Assembly (NCBI GenBank): GCA_964384825.1
Contig: CAYLMM010000007.1
Location: 1-64,000 of the forward strand
Origin: CAYLMM01 sp964384825
Lineage (GTDB): Bacteria; Krumholzibacteriota; Krumholzibacteriia; LZORAL124-64-63
Direction: 5' to 3'
Length of the DNA stretch: 64,000 nucleotides
Shown here: positions 33,859 through 41,097 of the stretch, piece by piece
Numbering within the stretch: the first letter of the stretch is position 1
How the letters are laid out: every line of letters starts with the position of its first letter
The notes under the pieces: generated by a model
What the model was told of the DNA's origin: nothing
The model's input: only the letters and a program-made list of their open reading frames with translations
Databases searched by the model: none
Position numbers and translations under genes: made by a program

Positions 33859-34029
33859 ATTCCGTCGCCGTCCAGAGCGACGGCAACGTTCCCCGCAGGG
33901 GGACGACATCGCGAGCTGTCTCCACATTGGATGCAGCACATCCCTGCCCGATACGTTCACGGTCCGCGAGCCTCCGGCTCCGCCGTGATCAGATGTTCGG
34001 GCCGTTCAGTCCGAGGGGAGGTGAATCCA

Positions 34030-34539
34030 TTGCAGAAGTACGAGATCGTCTTTGTGCTGAAGGCCAATCAGCCCGAGTCTGAAATGGAGACCCGGGTCGA
34101 GCGCGTGCGTTCGGTTATCGCTCCGCACAACGGTGAAGTGACCGCCATCAATCACTGGGGCATGCGGCGCCTGGCCTATCCGATCGATCACGAGACCCAG
34201 GGCAACTACATGCACATCCAGTTCAGCTGCCACGGCGATGCCGTCGCCGAACTGGACACCGCATTCCGTCTCGACCACATGGTGCTGCGCCATCTGGTCG
34301 TCGTCGACGAGGAATGGCAGGCGCGCAACGAGGCCAGCATGGCCCGCCGCCGCGCCGCGACCGCCAAGGTCCGGGCGCCCGAGGCCCCGGCCGCTCCGGA
34401 GGTCGTCGTCGAGAAGGCCCAGGCCCCCGAGCCCGCTCCGGCCGCCGAGCCCGAGCCCGCTCCCGAGCCCGAGGCCGCTCCCGAGCCCGAGGCCGCTCCG
34501 GCCGCCGAGACCGAGCCGCCCGTCGAGGACAAGGAATGA
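34030..34539 (+). CDS. rpsF: Small ribosomal subunit protein bS6
   Basis: The 169-residue protein has the S6 core at about 1-100 (MQKYEIVFVLKANQPESEMETRVERVRSVIAPHNGEVTAINHWGMRRLAYPI) followed by a long low-complexity tail of Pro, Glu and Ala built from an imperfect EPEAAP-type repeat (34441-34515). The start is TTG 34030, with GGGAGGTGA just upstream at 5 nt; GTG 34021 in the same frame falls inside the SD. The operon rpsF-rpsR-rplI is standard, though ssb, often between rpsF and rpsR, is missing here. Confidence 0.95.
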   Translation: MQKYEIVFVLKANQPESEMETRVERVRSVIAPHNGEVTAINHWGMRRLAYPIDHETQGNYMHIQFSCHGDAVAELDTAFRLDHMVLRHLVVVDEEWQARNEASMARRRAATAKVRAPEAPAAPEVVVEKAQAPEPAPAAEPEPAPEPEAAPEPEAAPAAETEPPVEDKE

Positions 34540-34593
34540 CATGGTCTTCCGGTCGCCGACCGGAAGCCGACATCTGACCAGAGAGGTTGAGAC

Positions 34594-34851
34594 ATGGCCA
34601 AACGAGCGCCGAAGGACAAGAAGAAGCGCCGTCCGGCGAAGAAGAAGAAGTGTTTCTTCTGCACCGAGGGCTTCGTCGTGATCGATTACAAGGACGAAGA
34701 GCTGATGCGGAAGATGATGACCGAGCGTGGCAAGATCTCGCCGCGCCGGAACACCGGCACCTGCCCGAAGCACCAGCGATTGCTGGCGACCGCCATCAAG
34801 CGGGCCCGCCATCTCGCCCTGGTGCCGTTCGTGAGGGAGTACTACCGGTAA
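34594..34851 (+). CDS. rpsR: Small ribosomal subunit protein bS18
   Basis: The 85-residue protein begins with a Lys/Arg-rich segment and has CFFCTEGF and the core LMRKMMTERGKISPRRNTGTCPKHQRLLATAIKRARHLALVPFV, the S18 signature. A CxxC plus single Cys pattern (CFFC, GTC) suggests a zinc-binding C+ form. ATG 34594 is 54 bp after the rpsF stop and rplI follows at 82 bp. S18 binds S6 in the 30S platform. Confidence 0.97.
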   Translation: MAKRAPKDKKKRRPAKKKKCFFCTEGFVVIDYKDEELMRKMMTERGKISPRRNTGTCPKHQRLLATAIKRARHLALVPFVREYYR

Positions 34852-34933
34852 ACCCGGCGGTGGCCGGAGCCGCTGCGGGAACCGGGGCCGAACTTACGGT
34901 CCCATCCGTATCGGCAACGAGAGAGAGTGAACC

Positions 34934-35383
34934 ATGGACGTTATCCTGTTGCAGAAGGTGGACAACCTCGGCGAAGTCGGCGAGATCATCTCGGTGGCCC
35001 GCGGTTACGCCCGCAACTATCTGATCCCCCAGGGGATCGCCGTCATCGCCGATGACAGCAACCGCCGGGTCCTGGCCGAGGAGGGGCGCCTCTCCGGCCT
35101 GCGCGGACGCAAGCGCCGCATCGAGGCCGAGGAGCTCGCTTCCGGCTTCAACGACGTGTCGTGCACCATCTCGGTGCAGGCCGCCGAGGACGAGAAGCTC
35201 TACGGCTCGGTGACCGACCGGGACATCGCGGCCGGGCTGCGTGAGCTGGGCCACGAGGTCGAGCACAACCAGATCGTTCTCGAGGAACCGATCAAGCAGC
35301 TCGGGGTTTACACCGTCCCGGTGAAGCTGCACGAGGAAGTCGAAGTCTCGGTCAAGGTCTGGGTGGTCAGGTCGGACGCCTGA
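34934..35383 (+). CDS. rplI: Large ribosomal subunit protein bL9
   Basis: The 149-residue protein has the N-terminal fold (MDVILLQKVDNLGEVGEIISVARGYARNYLIPQGIAV) that binds 23S rRNA, the long connecting helix (about 42-75) and the C-terminal domain with LYGSVTDRDIAAGL and KQLGVYTVPVKLHEEVE. Length is the family's usual. It closes the rpsF-rpsR-rplI operon. The 82 bp before it contain a purine-rich SD (GAGAGAG). Confidence 0.97.
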   Translation: MDVILLQKVDNLGEVGEIISVARGYARNYLIPQGIAVIADDSNRRVLAEEGRLSGLRGRKRRIEAEELASGFNDVSCTISVQAAEDEKLYGSVTDRDIAAGLRELGHEVEHNQIVLEEPIKQLGVYTVPVKLHEEVEVSVKVWVVRSDA

Positions 35384-35412
35384 TTCCGCCGCCCGGATCG
35401 GAAGGCGGAGGG

Positions 35413-36507
35413 ATGCCGGAACTTCCGGAAATGACATCCGACCGCGGATTCTGTGTGATCATGGCGGGGGGCCGGGGCACGCGCTTCTGGCCCCTCAGCC
35501 GGCGGCTGCTTCCCAAGCAGCTGCTGCCTCTGGGCTCGGAGCGGACCCTGCTCCGGGACACCTTCGATCGCGTCGTTCCCCTGGTGGGAGCCGACCGGAT
35601 CCTGGTGGTGACCAACACCGACCAGGCCTCCGGCGTGGCGCGCGATCTTCCCGAACTACCCGCCGATCGCATCGTGGCCGAGCCCGTCGGACGCAACACG
35701 GCGCCCTGCTGCGCCCTGGGCGTGGCGTTGGCGCGGCGCCTGAGCGGGGAATGCCCGGTGGCGCTGCTGCCGGCGGACCATTTCATCGCCGATGCGGAGG
35801 CCTTCCGCAGACAGCTCGTGCGGGCCTTCGCGCACGCCTCGGAAACCGGCGATGCGGTGACCTTCGGCATCACGCCGACGCATGCGGCGACCGGTTACGG
35901 CTACATCGAACGTTCGGAAGCGGATCCGGAAGCCGAGATCGGCGACGGAGTCCGCTTCGTCGAGAAGCCCGATCTCGACCGGGCCGCCGCCTATCTGGCC
36001 TCCGGACGCTTTCTCTGGAACAGCGGGATCTTCGTGTGGCGGAGCAGCGACTTCGCGGCCGCCCTGGCCGAGCATCTGCCCGAAGTCGCAAACGCCGTCG
36101 CGCCCGCTGCCGACGCTTTCGGCGGCGACGGTTTCGCCGACGCCCTGGCCGCGGCCTACGCCGTCTGCCCCGGGGTCTCGATCGACGTCGGCGTGATGGA
36201 GAAGCTGCCGCGCTTCGCGGTCGTGCGAGCCGGGTTCGACTGGTCCGATCTGGGCAGCTGGGACGCCTGGGGCGCCGTCGCTTCCGATCTCGGGGCCGGC
36301 AACCGCGGGCGGGCCGATCTGGTGGCCGTCGACGGCGCGGACAACGTCGTTCATGTCCCGGGCAAGACGGTGGCCCTTCTGGGGGTCGAGGGCCTGGTGG
36401 TCGTCGACACTCCCGATGCCTTGCTGATCTGTCGCGCCGAGGAGGCGCAACGGGTCCGGGATATCATTGCGGAACTGGAGAAGCGGGGCCGCGAGGACCT
36501 GCTCTGA
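35413..36507 (+). CDS. manC: Mannose-1-phosphate guanylyltransferase
   Basis: This enzyme makes GDP-mannose for glycans. The 364-residue chain opens with the nucleotidyltransferase motif VIMAGGRGTRFWPLSRRLLPKQLLPL. It continues VVTNTDQ, EPVGRNTAPC, LPADHFIAD, GYGYIER, FVEKP and WNSGIFVWRS, and then SIDVGVMEK and FDWSDLGSW, which bind the sugar. It lacks the C-terminal isomerase domain of bifunctional ManC/ManA. ATG 35413 after GGAGG. Mannose feeds the envelope glycosylation cluster and, possibly, protein glycosylation by the DUF2723 protein at 58789 (inference). Confidence 0.94.
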   Translation: MPELPEMTSDRGFCVIMAGGRGTRFWPLSRRLLPKQLLPLGSERTLLRDTFDRVVPLVGADRILVVTNTDQASGVARDLPELPADRIVAEPVGRNTAPCCALGVALARRLSGECPVALLPADHFIADAEAFRRQLVRAFAHASETGDAVTFGITPTHAATGYGYIERSEADPEAEIGDGVRFVEKPDLDRAAAYLASGRFLWNSGIFVWRSSDFAAALAEHLPEVANAVAPAADAFGGDGFADALAAAYAVCPGVSIDVGVMEKLPRFAVVRAGFDWSDLGSWDAWGAVASDLGAGNRGRADLVAVDGADNVVHVPGKTVALLGVEGLVVVDTPDALLICRAEEAQRVRDIIAELEKRGREDLL

Positions 36508-36552
36508 CCCTTATCCCGCCCATCCGGGCGTTCGAAGGAGAGTGGTGCACCC

Positions 36553-37776
36553 ATGGTCAAGAAGCACATCTTTCGCCTGATGGCTGCCGTTTTCTGCTGC
36601 GGCGTTCTGCTGTTCGGTCTCACGTCCTGCGGCTCGGACTCCGGCGGCGCCGACAACGAGATCTACGGCAACGGCTTCAAGGATGTCTCCGATGTGATCG
36701 CCAAGGTCGGCGACATCACCATCACCCGCAGCGATCTGGAACTGCGTTACGGGGAACTGCCGCCCAAGCTCAAGCGGCGCTATTCGGGCGATGACTGGGA
36801 GGCCCGTTTCCTGCGGTTCATGATCGACGAGGCGCTGCTGTACGAGGGCGCCCGCTCGGCCGAGATCCAGCTCGATCCCACGATCTCCCAGGCCTTGATC
36901 TCCCAGAAGCGCTACGTGATGGCCGACGGGTTCCGCCGCCTCGAGGTCTGGAAGGATCTCGAACCCACCGAGCAGCAGATCCGCGATTACTACGAGGATT
37001 TCCCCGAGGATTTCGTCGTCCATGAAACCGTGAAGGCCCGTCATATCGAATGCGCCACCGAGCAGGACGCCCGCAAGGCCTGGGAAGCCCTGCACGCGGG
37101 CGGGCAGCACGCCAAGTTCCCCTACGTCGTCTCGGAATACTCGGTCAACGCCGAGTCGGCCAAGCTCGGCGGCGATCTCGGCTGGTTCAACAAGGGCGGC
37201 TACATCGGCGCCATCCCGAACTCCAAGCAGTTCATCGACGCGGTCTGGGATCTCGATACCGGCCTGAACGAGCCGGTGAAGATCGGCAAGACCTGGCATA
37301 TCGTCGAGATCCTGAGCCGCAAGCCGGCCCGGCCCCTGACGCTCGCCGAGGCGCGGCCGCAGATCGTCAAGGATCTCGAGCCCATGGTGCGCAACCAGCG
37401 CGTCGATGAATATCTCACCGAATCGCGCGAAACCTATCCGATCGAATACTTCGGCGATTTCCGGCCCGGCTCCGGCAGCTCGCCCGAGGCCTTCTTCAAG
37501 CGGGCGCTGGCCAACAAGGACCCGCAGGTGCAGCTCGATCTCTACGGGATCCTGATCGAGGATTATCCGGAGAACGAGTACAAGCCGAAGGCGTTGTTCA
37601 TGGCGGCCAACCTCCAGATGGACCGCTACCAGGACCGGTTCCAGGCCTCCCGGCTGCTCAACCGGCTGATCGCGGAATATCCCGACAACGAATTGGTCGA
37701 TCAGGCCCGTTTCCTGCTTGATAACATGGGCCGGCGGGGGTCGGTCGTTCCGGAGAACCTGATCGAAGACGAATAA
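36553..37776 (+). CDS. Parvulin-type peptidyl-prolyl isomerase lipoprotein
   Basis: The 407-residue protein has a lipobox LTSC (Cys26) after a hydrophobic leader. A SurA-like helical segment (about 50-130: VGDITITRSDLELRYGELPPKLKRRY) follows. The parvulin domain (about 155-270) has VKARHIECATEQDARKAWEALHAG, the AKLGGDLGWFNKGGYI loop and IGKTWHIVEILSRKPA. A C-terminal helical repeat region (about 310-385) resembles TPR. Such proteins help fold outer-membrane proteins. The repeated barrel proteins in this window are possible clients. ATG 36553 has GGAG upstream. Confidence 0.92.
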   Translation: MVKKHIFRLMAAVFCCGVLLFGLTSCGSDSGGADNEIYGNGFKDVSDVIAKVGDITITRSDLELRYGELPPKLKRRYSGDDWEARFLRFMIDEALLYEGARSAEIQLDPTISQALISQKRYVMADGFRRLEVWKDLEPTEQQIRDYYEDFPEDFVVHETVKARHIECATEQDARKAWEALHAGGQHAKFPYVVSEYSVNAESAKLGGDLGWFNKGGYIGAIPNSKQFIDAVWDLDTGLNEPVKIGKTWHIVEILSRKPARPLTLAEARPQIVKDLEPMVRNQRVDEYLTESRETYPIEYFGDFRPGSGSSPEAFFKRALANKDPQVQLDLYGILIEDYPENEYKPKALFMAANLQMDRYQDRFQASRLLNRLIAEYPDNELVDQARFLLDNMGRRGSVVPENLIEDE

Positions 37777-37797
37777 CCGTTTTTCGGTGACTTCGCG

Positions 37798-37826
37798 GGC
37801 GGGGGGGCGTTGACAGCCCCCCCGCC
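37798..37826 (+). terminator. Hairpin after the parvulin gene, overlapping a promoter
   Basis: A perfect 11 bp G/C stem, GGCGGGGGGGC (37798-37808) with GCCCCCCCGCC (37816-37826), whose 7 nt loop contains TTGACA. Only a short T-run (TTT) follows. Confidence 0.6.
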
Positions 37827-37837
37827 TTTGCTAGACT
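37810..37837 (+). promoter_or_regulatory. Predicted promoter of the DUF2914 operon, within the terminator hairpin
   Basis: TTGACA (37810-37815), 16 bp spacer, TAGACT (37832-37837). The -35 box is the loop of the preceding hairpin. Confidence 0.55.
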
Positions 37838-37893
37838 GCTGTCGGGACGTGAACCCGCATCGCCCGGGAGCCTTCCGAAACAAGGGGTGAGCC

Positions 37894-38370
37894 ATGTCTG
37901 GTCTTCGCAACGGCCTGTCCGCGGCGCTGCTGCTGCTGCTCGCGGCCGTGTCCTTGACGGCCTTCGCCGCGCCCGTCGCGGCCGCGACCGCCGAAGCCTC
38001 CGGCCCGGAAACATCGGTGCGACTGATCTCGGTCTGCCGCGGCATCGATCGCGAAACGCGCGCGCCGGATGGGGCGGCCGAGGCCTTTCCCGCCGATGTC
38101 GGGCGCCTCTGGTGCTTCACCCGGGTGACCGGGGCCGTCGATTCCACCGCCGTGACCCACGTCTGGTACCACGGCGGCGAGGTGATGGCGCGCGTCGAAC
38201 TGCCCGTCCGCTCGGCCGACTGGCGGACGTGGTCGAGCAAGACCATCCTGCCCGGCTGGACCGGGGACTGGGAGGTCAAGGCGCTCGATCCCGACGGCGT
38301 CGTGCTGGCCGCCTATCCGTTCCGGGTGACCGAGCCCGTTCCCGCGCCCGCCGCGGGAGAAGGGGAGTGA
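37894..38370 (+). CDS. DUF2914 domain protein, exported
   Basis: The 158-residue protein has a signal peptide (MSGLRNGLSAALLLLLAAVSLTAFAAPVAAA). It then shows the DUF2914 pattern: GRLWCFTRVTGAVDSTAVTHVWYHGGEVMARVELPVRSADWRTWSSKTILPGWTGDWEV. Function is unknown; the family occurs as a single beta-sandwich-like domain in the periplasm. It sits just upstream of a periplasmic-binding-fold lipoprotein (stop/start overlap region) so the two probably act together. GGGG SD before ATG 37894. Confidence 0.9.
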   Translation: MSGLRNGLSAALLLLLAAVSLTAFAAPVAAATAEASGPETSVRLISVCRGIDRETRAPDGAAEAFPADVGRLWCFTRVTGAVDSTAVTHVWYHGGEVMARVELPVRSADWRTWSSKTILPGWTGDWEVKALDPDGVVLAAYPFRVTEPVPAPAAGEGE

Positions 38371-38372
38371 CC

Positions 38373-40280
38373 GTGATCCGATCCGTCGAAGCTATTCCGC
38401 CCCGGGTCGTGCTGCGCCTCGCGCTCGGTCTGCTGACCGGATTCCTGATGCTGCTGACAGCCTGCGCGGGAGGTCCGCGTCCCGAGATCCCGGGGCCGGC
38501 CGAGCCCGATCCCGGCCTGCCCGCCCGGCTGCATGCGCAACTCCGGGAGGCCCATGACGAGGGCGCGGATCGCCGCGCCCTGCAGTTGGGCTACGAGTTG
38601 ATCGACCGGCATCCGGATTACGCCGGGCTCGACGACGCGATCCTGACGGCCGCCGATTCGGCCGTCCGGCTCGGGGATTCCGGCAGCGCCCTGCGGTTGA
38701 CGCGCGAGATGCTGGTTTCGCGTCCGGATTCGCCGCGCGCCGCGGATTACCGTTGGCTGCAGGTCGATCTGTACGCTGCGGCGGGCGACACCCTGGCCGG
38801 TGTTTCCGCGCTGCTGGATCTGCACTCGGCCGCCGCCGCCGGCGCCGAGCGCGAAAAGGTTTCCGACCGGATCGCCGACCTGGCGGCGGGCCTGTCCGCG
38901 GACGATCTGGAGACCCTGATGGCCGGCCGGCCGGATCACGTCCTGCGCCCGTACATGTCCTATCTGCGGCTCTACCGGCTGCTGCGGGAGCAGAGGGCTG
39001 CCGAGGCCCCGGCCGCGGTCGAGGCCCTGCGTCGGGAAGCCCCCCGGAGCGATTGGCTGGCTCGCGCCGAGGCCCTGCTGGCCGAGCCCGGCTACGCCTT
39101 GGCGGGCGGTCCGCCGGCGCGTCCGACCGACGGCGGCATGGATTCCGATGCGGTGGGTCTGCTCTGTCCGCTGACCGGCCGGTACATGGTGCTCGGCAAC
39201 GCCTTCTACGACGGGGCCCGTCTGGCTCTGGACGCCGCCAACCGTTCCGGATGGCGCCAGTTCCGGCTGCCGGCCCGCGATACCGGCGGCGATCCTGTCA
39301 CCGCCGCGATCGCCGCCCGGCGTTTCGCCGCCGAGGAGAAACCCGTCGCGATGGTGGGCTCGCTGCTCAGCGCCCCGACCGTGGCGGCGGCCCTGGTGGC
39401 GGACGGCTTCGGGATCCCGCTGATCTCGCCGACCGCGACCAACGAACGCATCTGGGAACTGGGCGCGGGCGTTTTCCAGACCAACCTGACCGGCCTGTAC
39501 GAGGCGCGCCTGCTGGCCCGGACCGCGGTCCATGTGCTGCTGAAGCATCGTTTCGCCGTCCTGCATCCCGACACGCCGGAGGGCGTGCGCAACCAGCAGA
39601 TCTTCGCCGACGAGGTGATGGCCCTCGGCGGGGAGATCGTCGCGGTCGAGGCCCTGGGCGAGGGGCTGACCGATTTCCGCGAGCCCCTGGCCCGCGTCCG
39701 GGCCGCGCGTCCGGAGGTCATCTTCGCGCCGGTGTCGGTGGACGGGATGATGATGCTCGGGCCCCAGCTCGACTTCTACCGCTGCGGCGCCCTGGTGATG
39801 GGACCGAGCTCCTGGAACACGCCCCGCCTCGAGCGCGAGGTCGGCTCGATCCTCGAACGGGCGGTTTTTCCCAGCGACACCGCCCTGTTCCCGGTCGAGT
39901 GGAGCGAGATGTTCGCCGAAGGCTGGCATCCCGAGCATCTGCCCCAGGAGGCCACCGCCATCGCCCAGCGTTCCTTCCACGCCACGATGCTGGTGCTGAG
40001 CGTGCTGGCCGAGGAACAGATCACCTCGCGTGAGGATCTGGTCTCCGCCCTGGCGAGCCGCCTGGAAGCCCGGCGGGAGACCGAGATCGACATCGAGGCC
40101 CTGGGCCCCGCGCTGCACGTATGGAGCGACGGCGGGACGGCCCCGTTCCCGATGGACCTTTTCGCCGAAGTGCAGCTGGTGCCCGAAACGGAGGAAGCAT
40201 CCGGCGGGATGGATGAACGAGAAGCGTCGGCGTCGGACGATGCGGCCGCCCCGTGGAACGCGCAGGACGCCGGGGACTGA
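38373..40280 (+). CDS. Periplasmic-binding-fold lipoprotein with N-terminal helical domain (LpoA-like in layout)
   Basis: The 635-residue protein has a lipobox LLTAC after a hydrophobic leader. Residues about 40-245 form an Ala/Leu-rich helical repeat region (TPR-like). Residues about 255-560 are a type I periplasmic-binding-protein fold: GLLCPLTGRYMVLGNAFYDGARLALDAAN, PVAMVGSLLSAPTVAAALVADGFGIPLISPTATNERIWELGAGVFQT, and FAVLHPDTPEGVRNQQIFADEVMALGGEIVAVEAL. This layout recalls LpoA, an outer-membrane activator of penicillin-binding proteins, and also branched-chain amino-acid receptor lipoproteins. GTG 38373 is preceded by GGGG; GTG 38367 is an alternative. Confidence 0.85.
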   Translation: MIRSVEAIPPRVVLRLALGLLTGFLMLLTACAGGPRPEIPGPAEPDPGLPARLHAQLREAHDEGADRRALQLGYELIDRHPDYAGLDDAILTAADSAVRLGDSGSALRLTREMLVSRPDSPRAADYRWLQVDLYAAAGDTLAGVSALLDLHSAAAAGAEREKVSDRIADLAAGLSADDLETLMAGRPDHVLRPYMSYLRLYRLLREQRAAEAPAAVEALRREAPRSDWLARAEALLAEPGYALAGGPPARPTDGGMDSDAVGLLCPLTGRYMVLGNAFYDGARLALDAANRSGWRQFRLPARDTGGDPVTAAIAARRFAAEEKPVAMVGSLLSAPTVAAALVADGFGIPLISPTATNERIWELGAGVFQTNLTGLYEARLLARTAVHVLLKHRFAVLHPDTPEGVRNQQIFADEVMALGGEIVAVEALGEGLTDFREPLARVRAARPEVIFAPVSVDGMMMLGPQLDFYRCGALVMGPSSWNTPRLEREVGSILERAVFPSDTALFPVEWSEMFAEGWHPEHLPQEATAIAQRSFHATMLVLSVLAEEQITSREDLVSALASRLEARRETEIDIEALGPALHVWSDGGTAPFPMDLFAEVQLVPETEEASGGMDEREASASDDAAAPWNAQDAGD

Positions 40281-40307
40281 TCCCGGATTTCCCGCGCCGG
40301 CCCCGAT

Positions 40308-41090
40308 TCACCTGACCCCGGGTTCGATGCCGAGCCCGGGGTTTCCCGTGCCGGCTCCGGGCGCCGGGCGGACGGGGCTGCGGAAATAGATCGTCAGCCG
40401 GTTCCAGAAGCCCTGGGGCAGACTCCCGTCCGGCAGCACCACCGGTTCGTAGAGCCACTGGTCCACGGCCTTCAGCACCACCCGGGCGAAGGGTTCGCCG
40501 CCGGAGTTGGACATGATGTACGAGCCGGTCACCCGGCCTTCCTCGTTCACGTAGAACGCCACTTCGACCGCGATCTGGGGCGCGGTCATCGCCGACACGT
40601 CCGCGTCGGCGGGATAGCGGGGCCGCACCATCCGGATCAGGCGGAACCAGGGGTTGGTCTGCGAGGGCAGGCGCATCTCGATCGCGTCGGCGACGTCCAG
40701 TTCGGCGTCGGGCTCGATCTCCGCGGGATCGACCGGCGTCTCGGCCGGCGAGGGAGGCGAAGGCGGCGCGACGGATTCCCGGGCCTCCGGAGTGATCACC
40801 TCGATGTTGGGCGCCGAGGGCGGTGTGTCGGGGCTGCGGGCCGGATCCTGATGACGCTCGTCGGCTCCGTCGTCGATCGAAAGCTCGGGCATCAGCTTCA
40901 TCGGGCCCTCGGAGCCGCTGAATTCCCACCGGCGGCGCACCTGCTCCCCGCGCGGTCCGAGGATGATTCCCAGCGCCAGCACGATGATCGCGCCGATCAG
41001 GGCGAAGAGGATGCGCCGTCTCTCGCCGCGGCGGAATCGCTCCTGCTCGGTCGGGATGTCGGGCTGTTCCAGGCGATCGGGCCGGCGCAT
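40308..41090 (-). CDS. Second TonB-like protein
   Basis: The 260-residue protein has one membrane helix (about 28-46, ILFALIGAIIVLALGIIL), an acidic/Pro-rich linker, and a C-terminal TonB-like domain (about 150-235) with RPRYPADADV, IAVEVAFYVNEEGRVTGSYIMSNSGGEPFARVVLKAVDQWLYEPVVLPDG. It is unlike the first TonB-like protein (6735) except for this domain. The start ATG at 41090 has AGGAG at 41095-41099, 4 nt away, overlapping the stop of the upstream amidase gene, so they are coupled. No ExbB/ExbD is beside it; it could share the Exb complex at 7861. Confidence 0.82.
   Translation of the reverse strand: MRRPDRLEQPDIPTEQERFRRGERRRILFALIGAIIVLALGIILGPRGEQVRRRWEFSGSEGPMKLMPELSIDDGADERHQDPARSPDTPPSAPNIEVITPEARESVAPPSPPSPAETPVDPAEIEPDAELDVADAIEMRLPSQTNPWFRLIRMVRPRYPADADVSAMTAPQIAVEVAFYVNEEGRVTGSYIMSNSGGEPFARVVLKAVDQWLYEPVVLPDGSLPQGFWNRLTIYFRSPVRPAPGAGTGNPGLGIEPGVR
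40315..40342 (+). terminator. Weak hairpin after the binding-fold lipoprotein gene
   Basis: ACCCCGGG (40315-40322) with CCCGGGGT (40335-40342), 12 nt loop, then TT. It overlaps the 3' end of the convergent minus-strand gene. Low confidence as terminator. Confidence 0.3.
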
Positions 41091-41097
41091 GCGTCTC

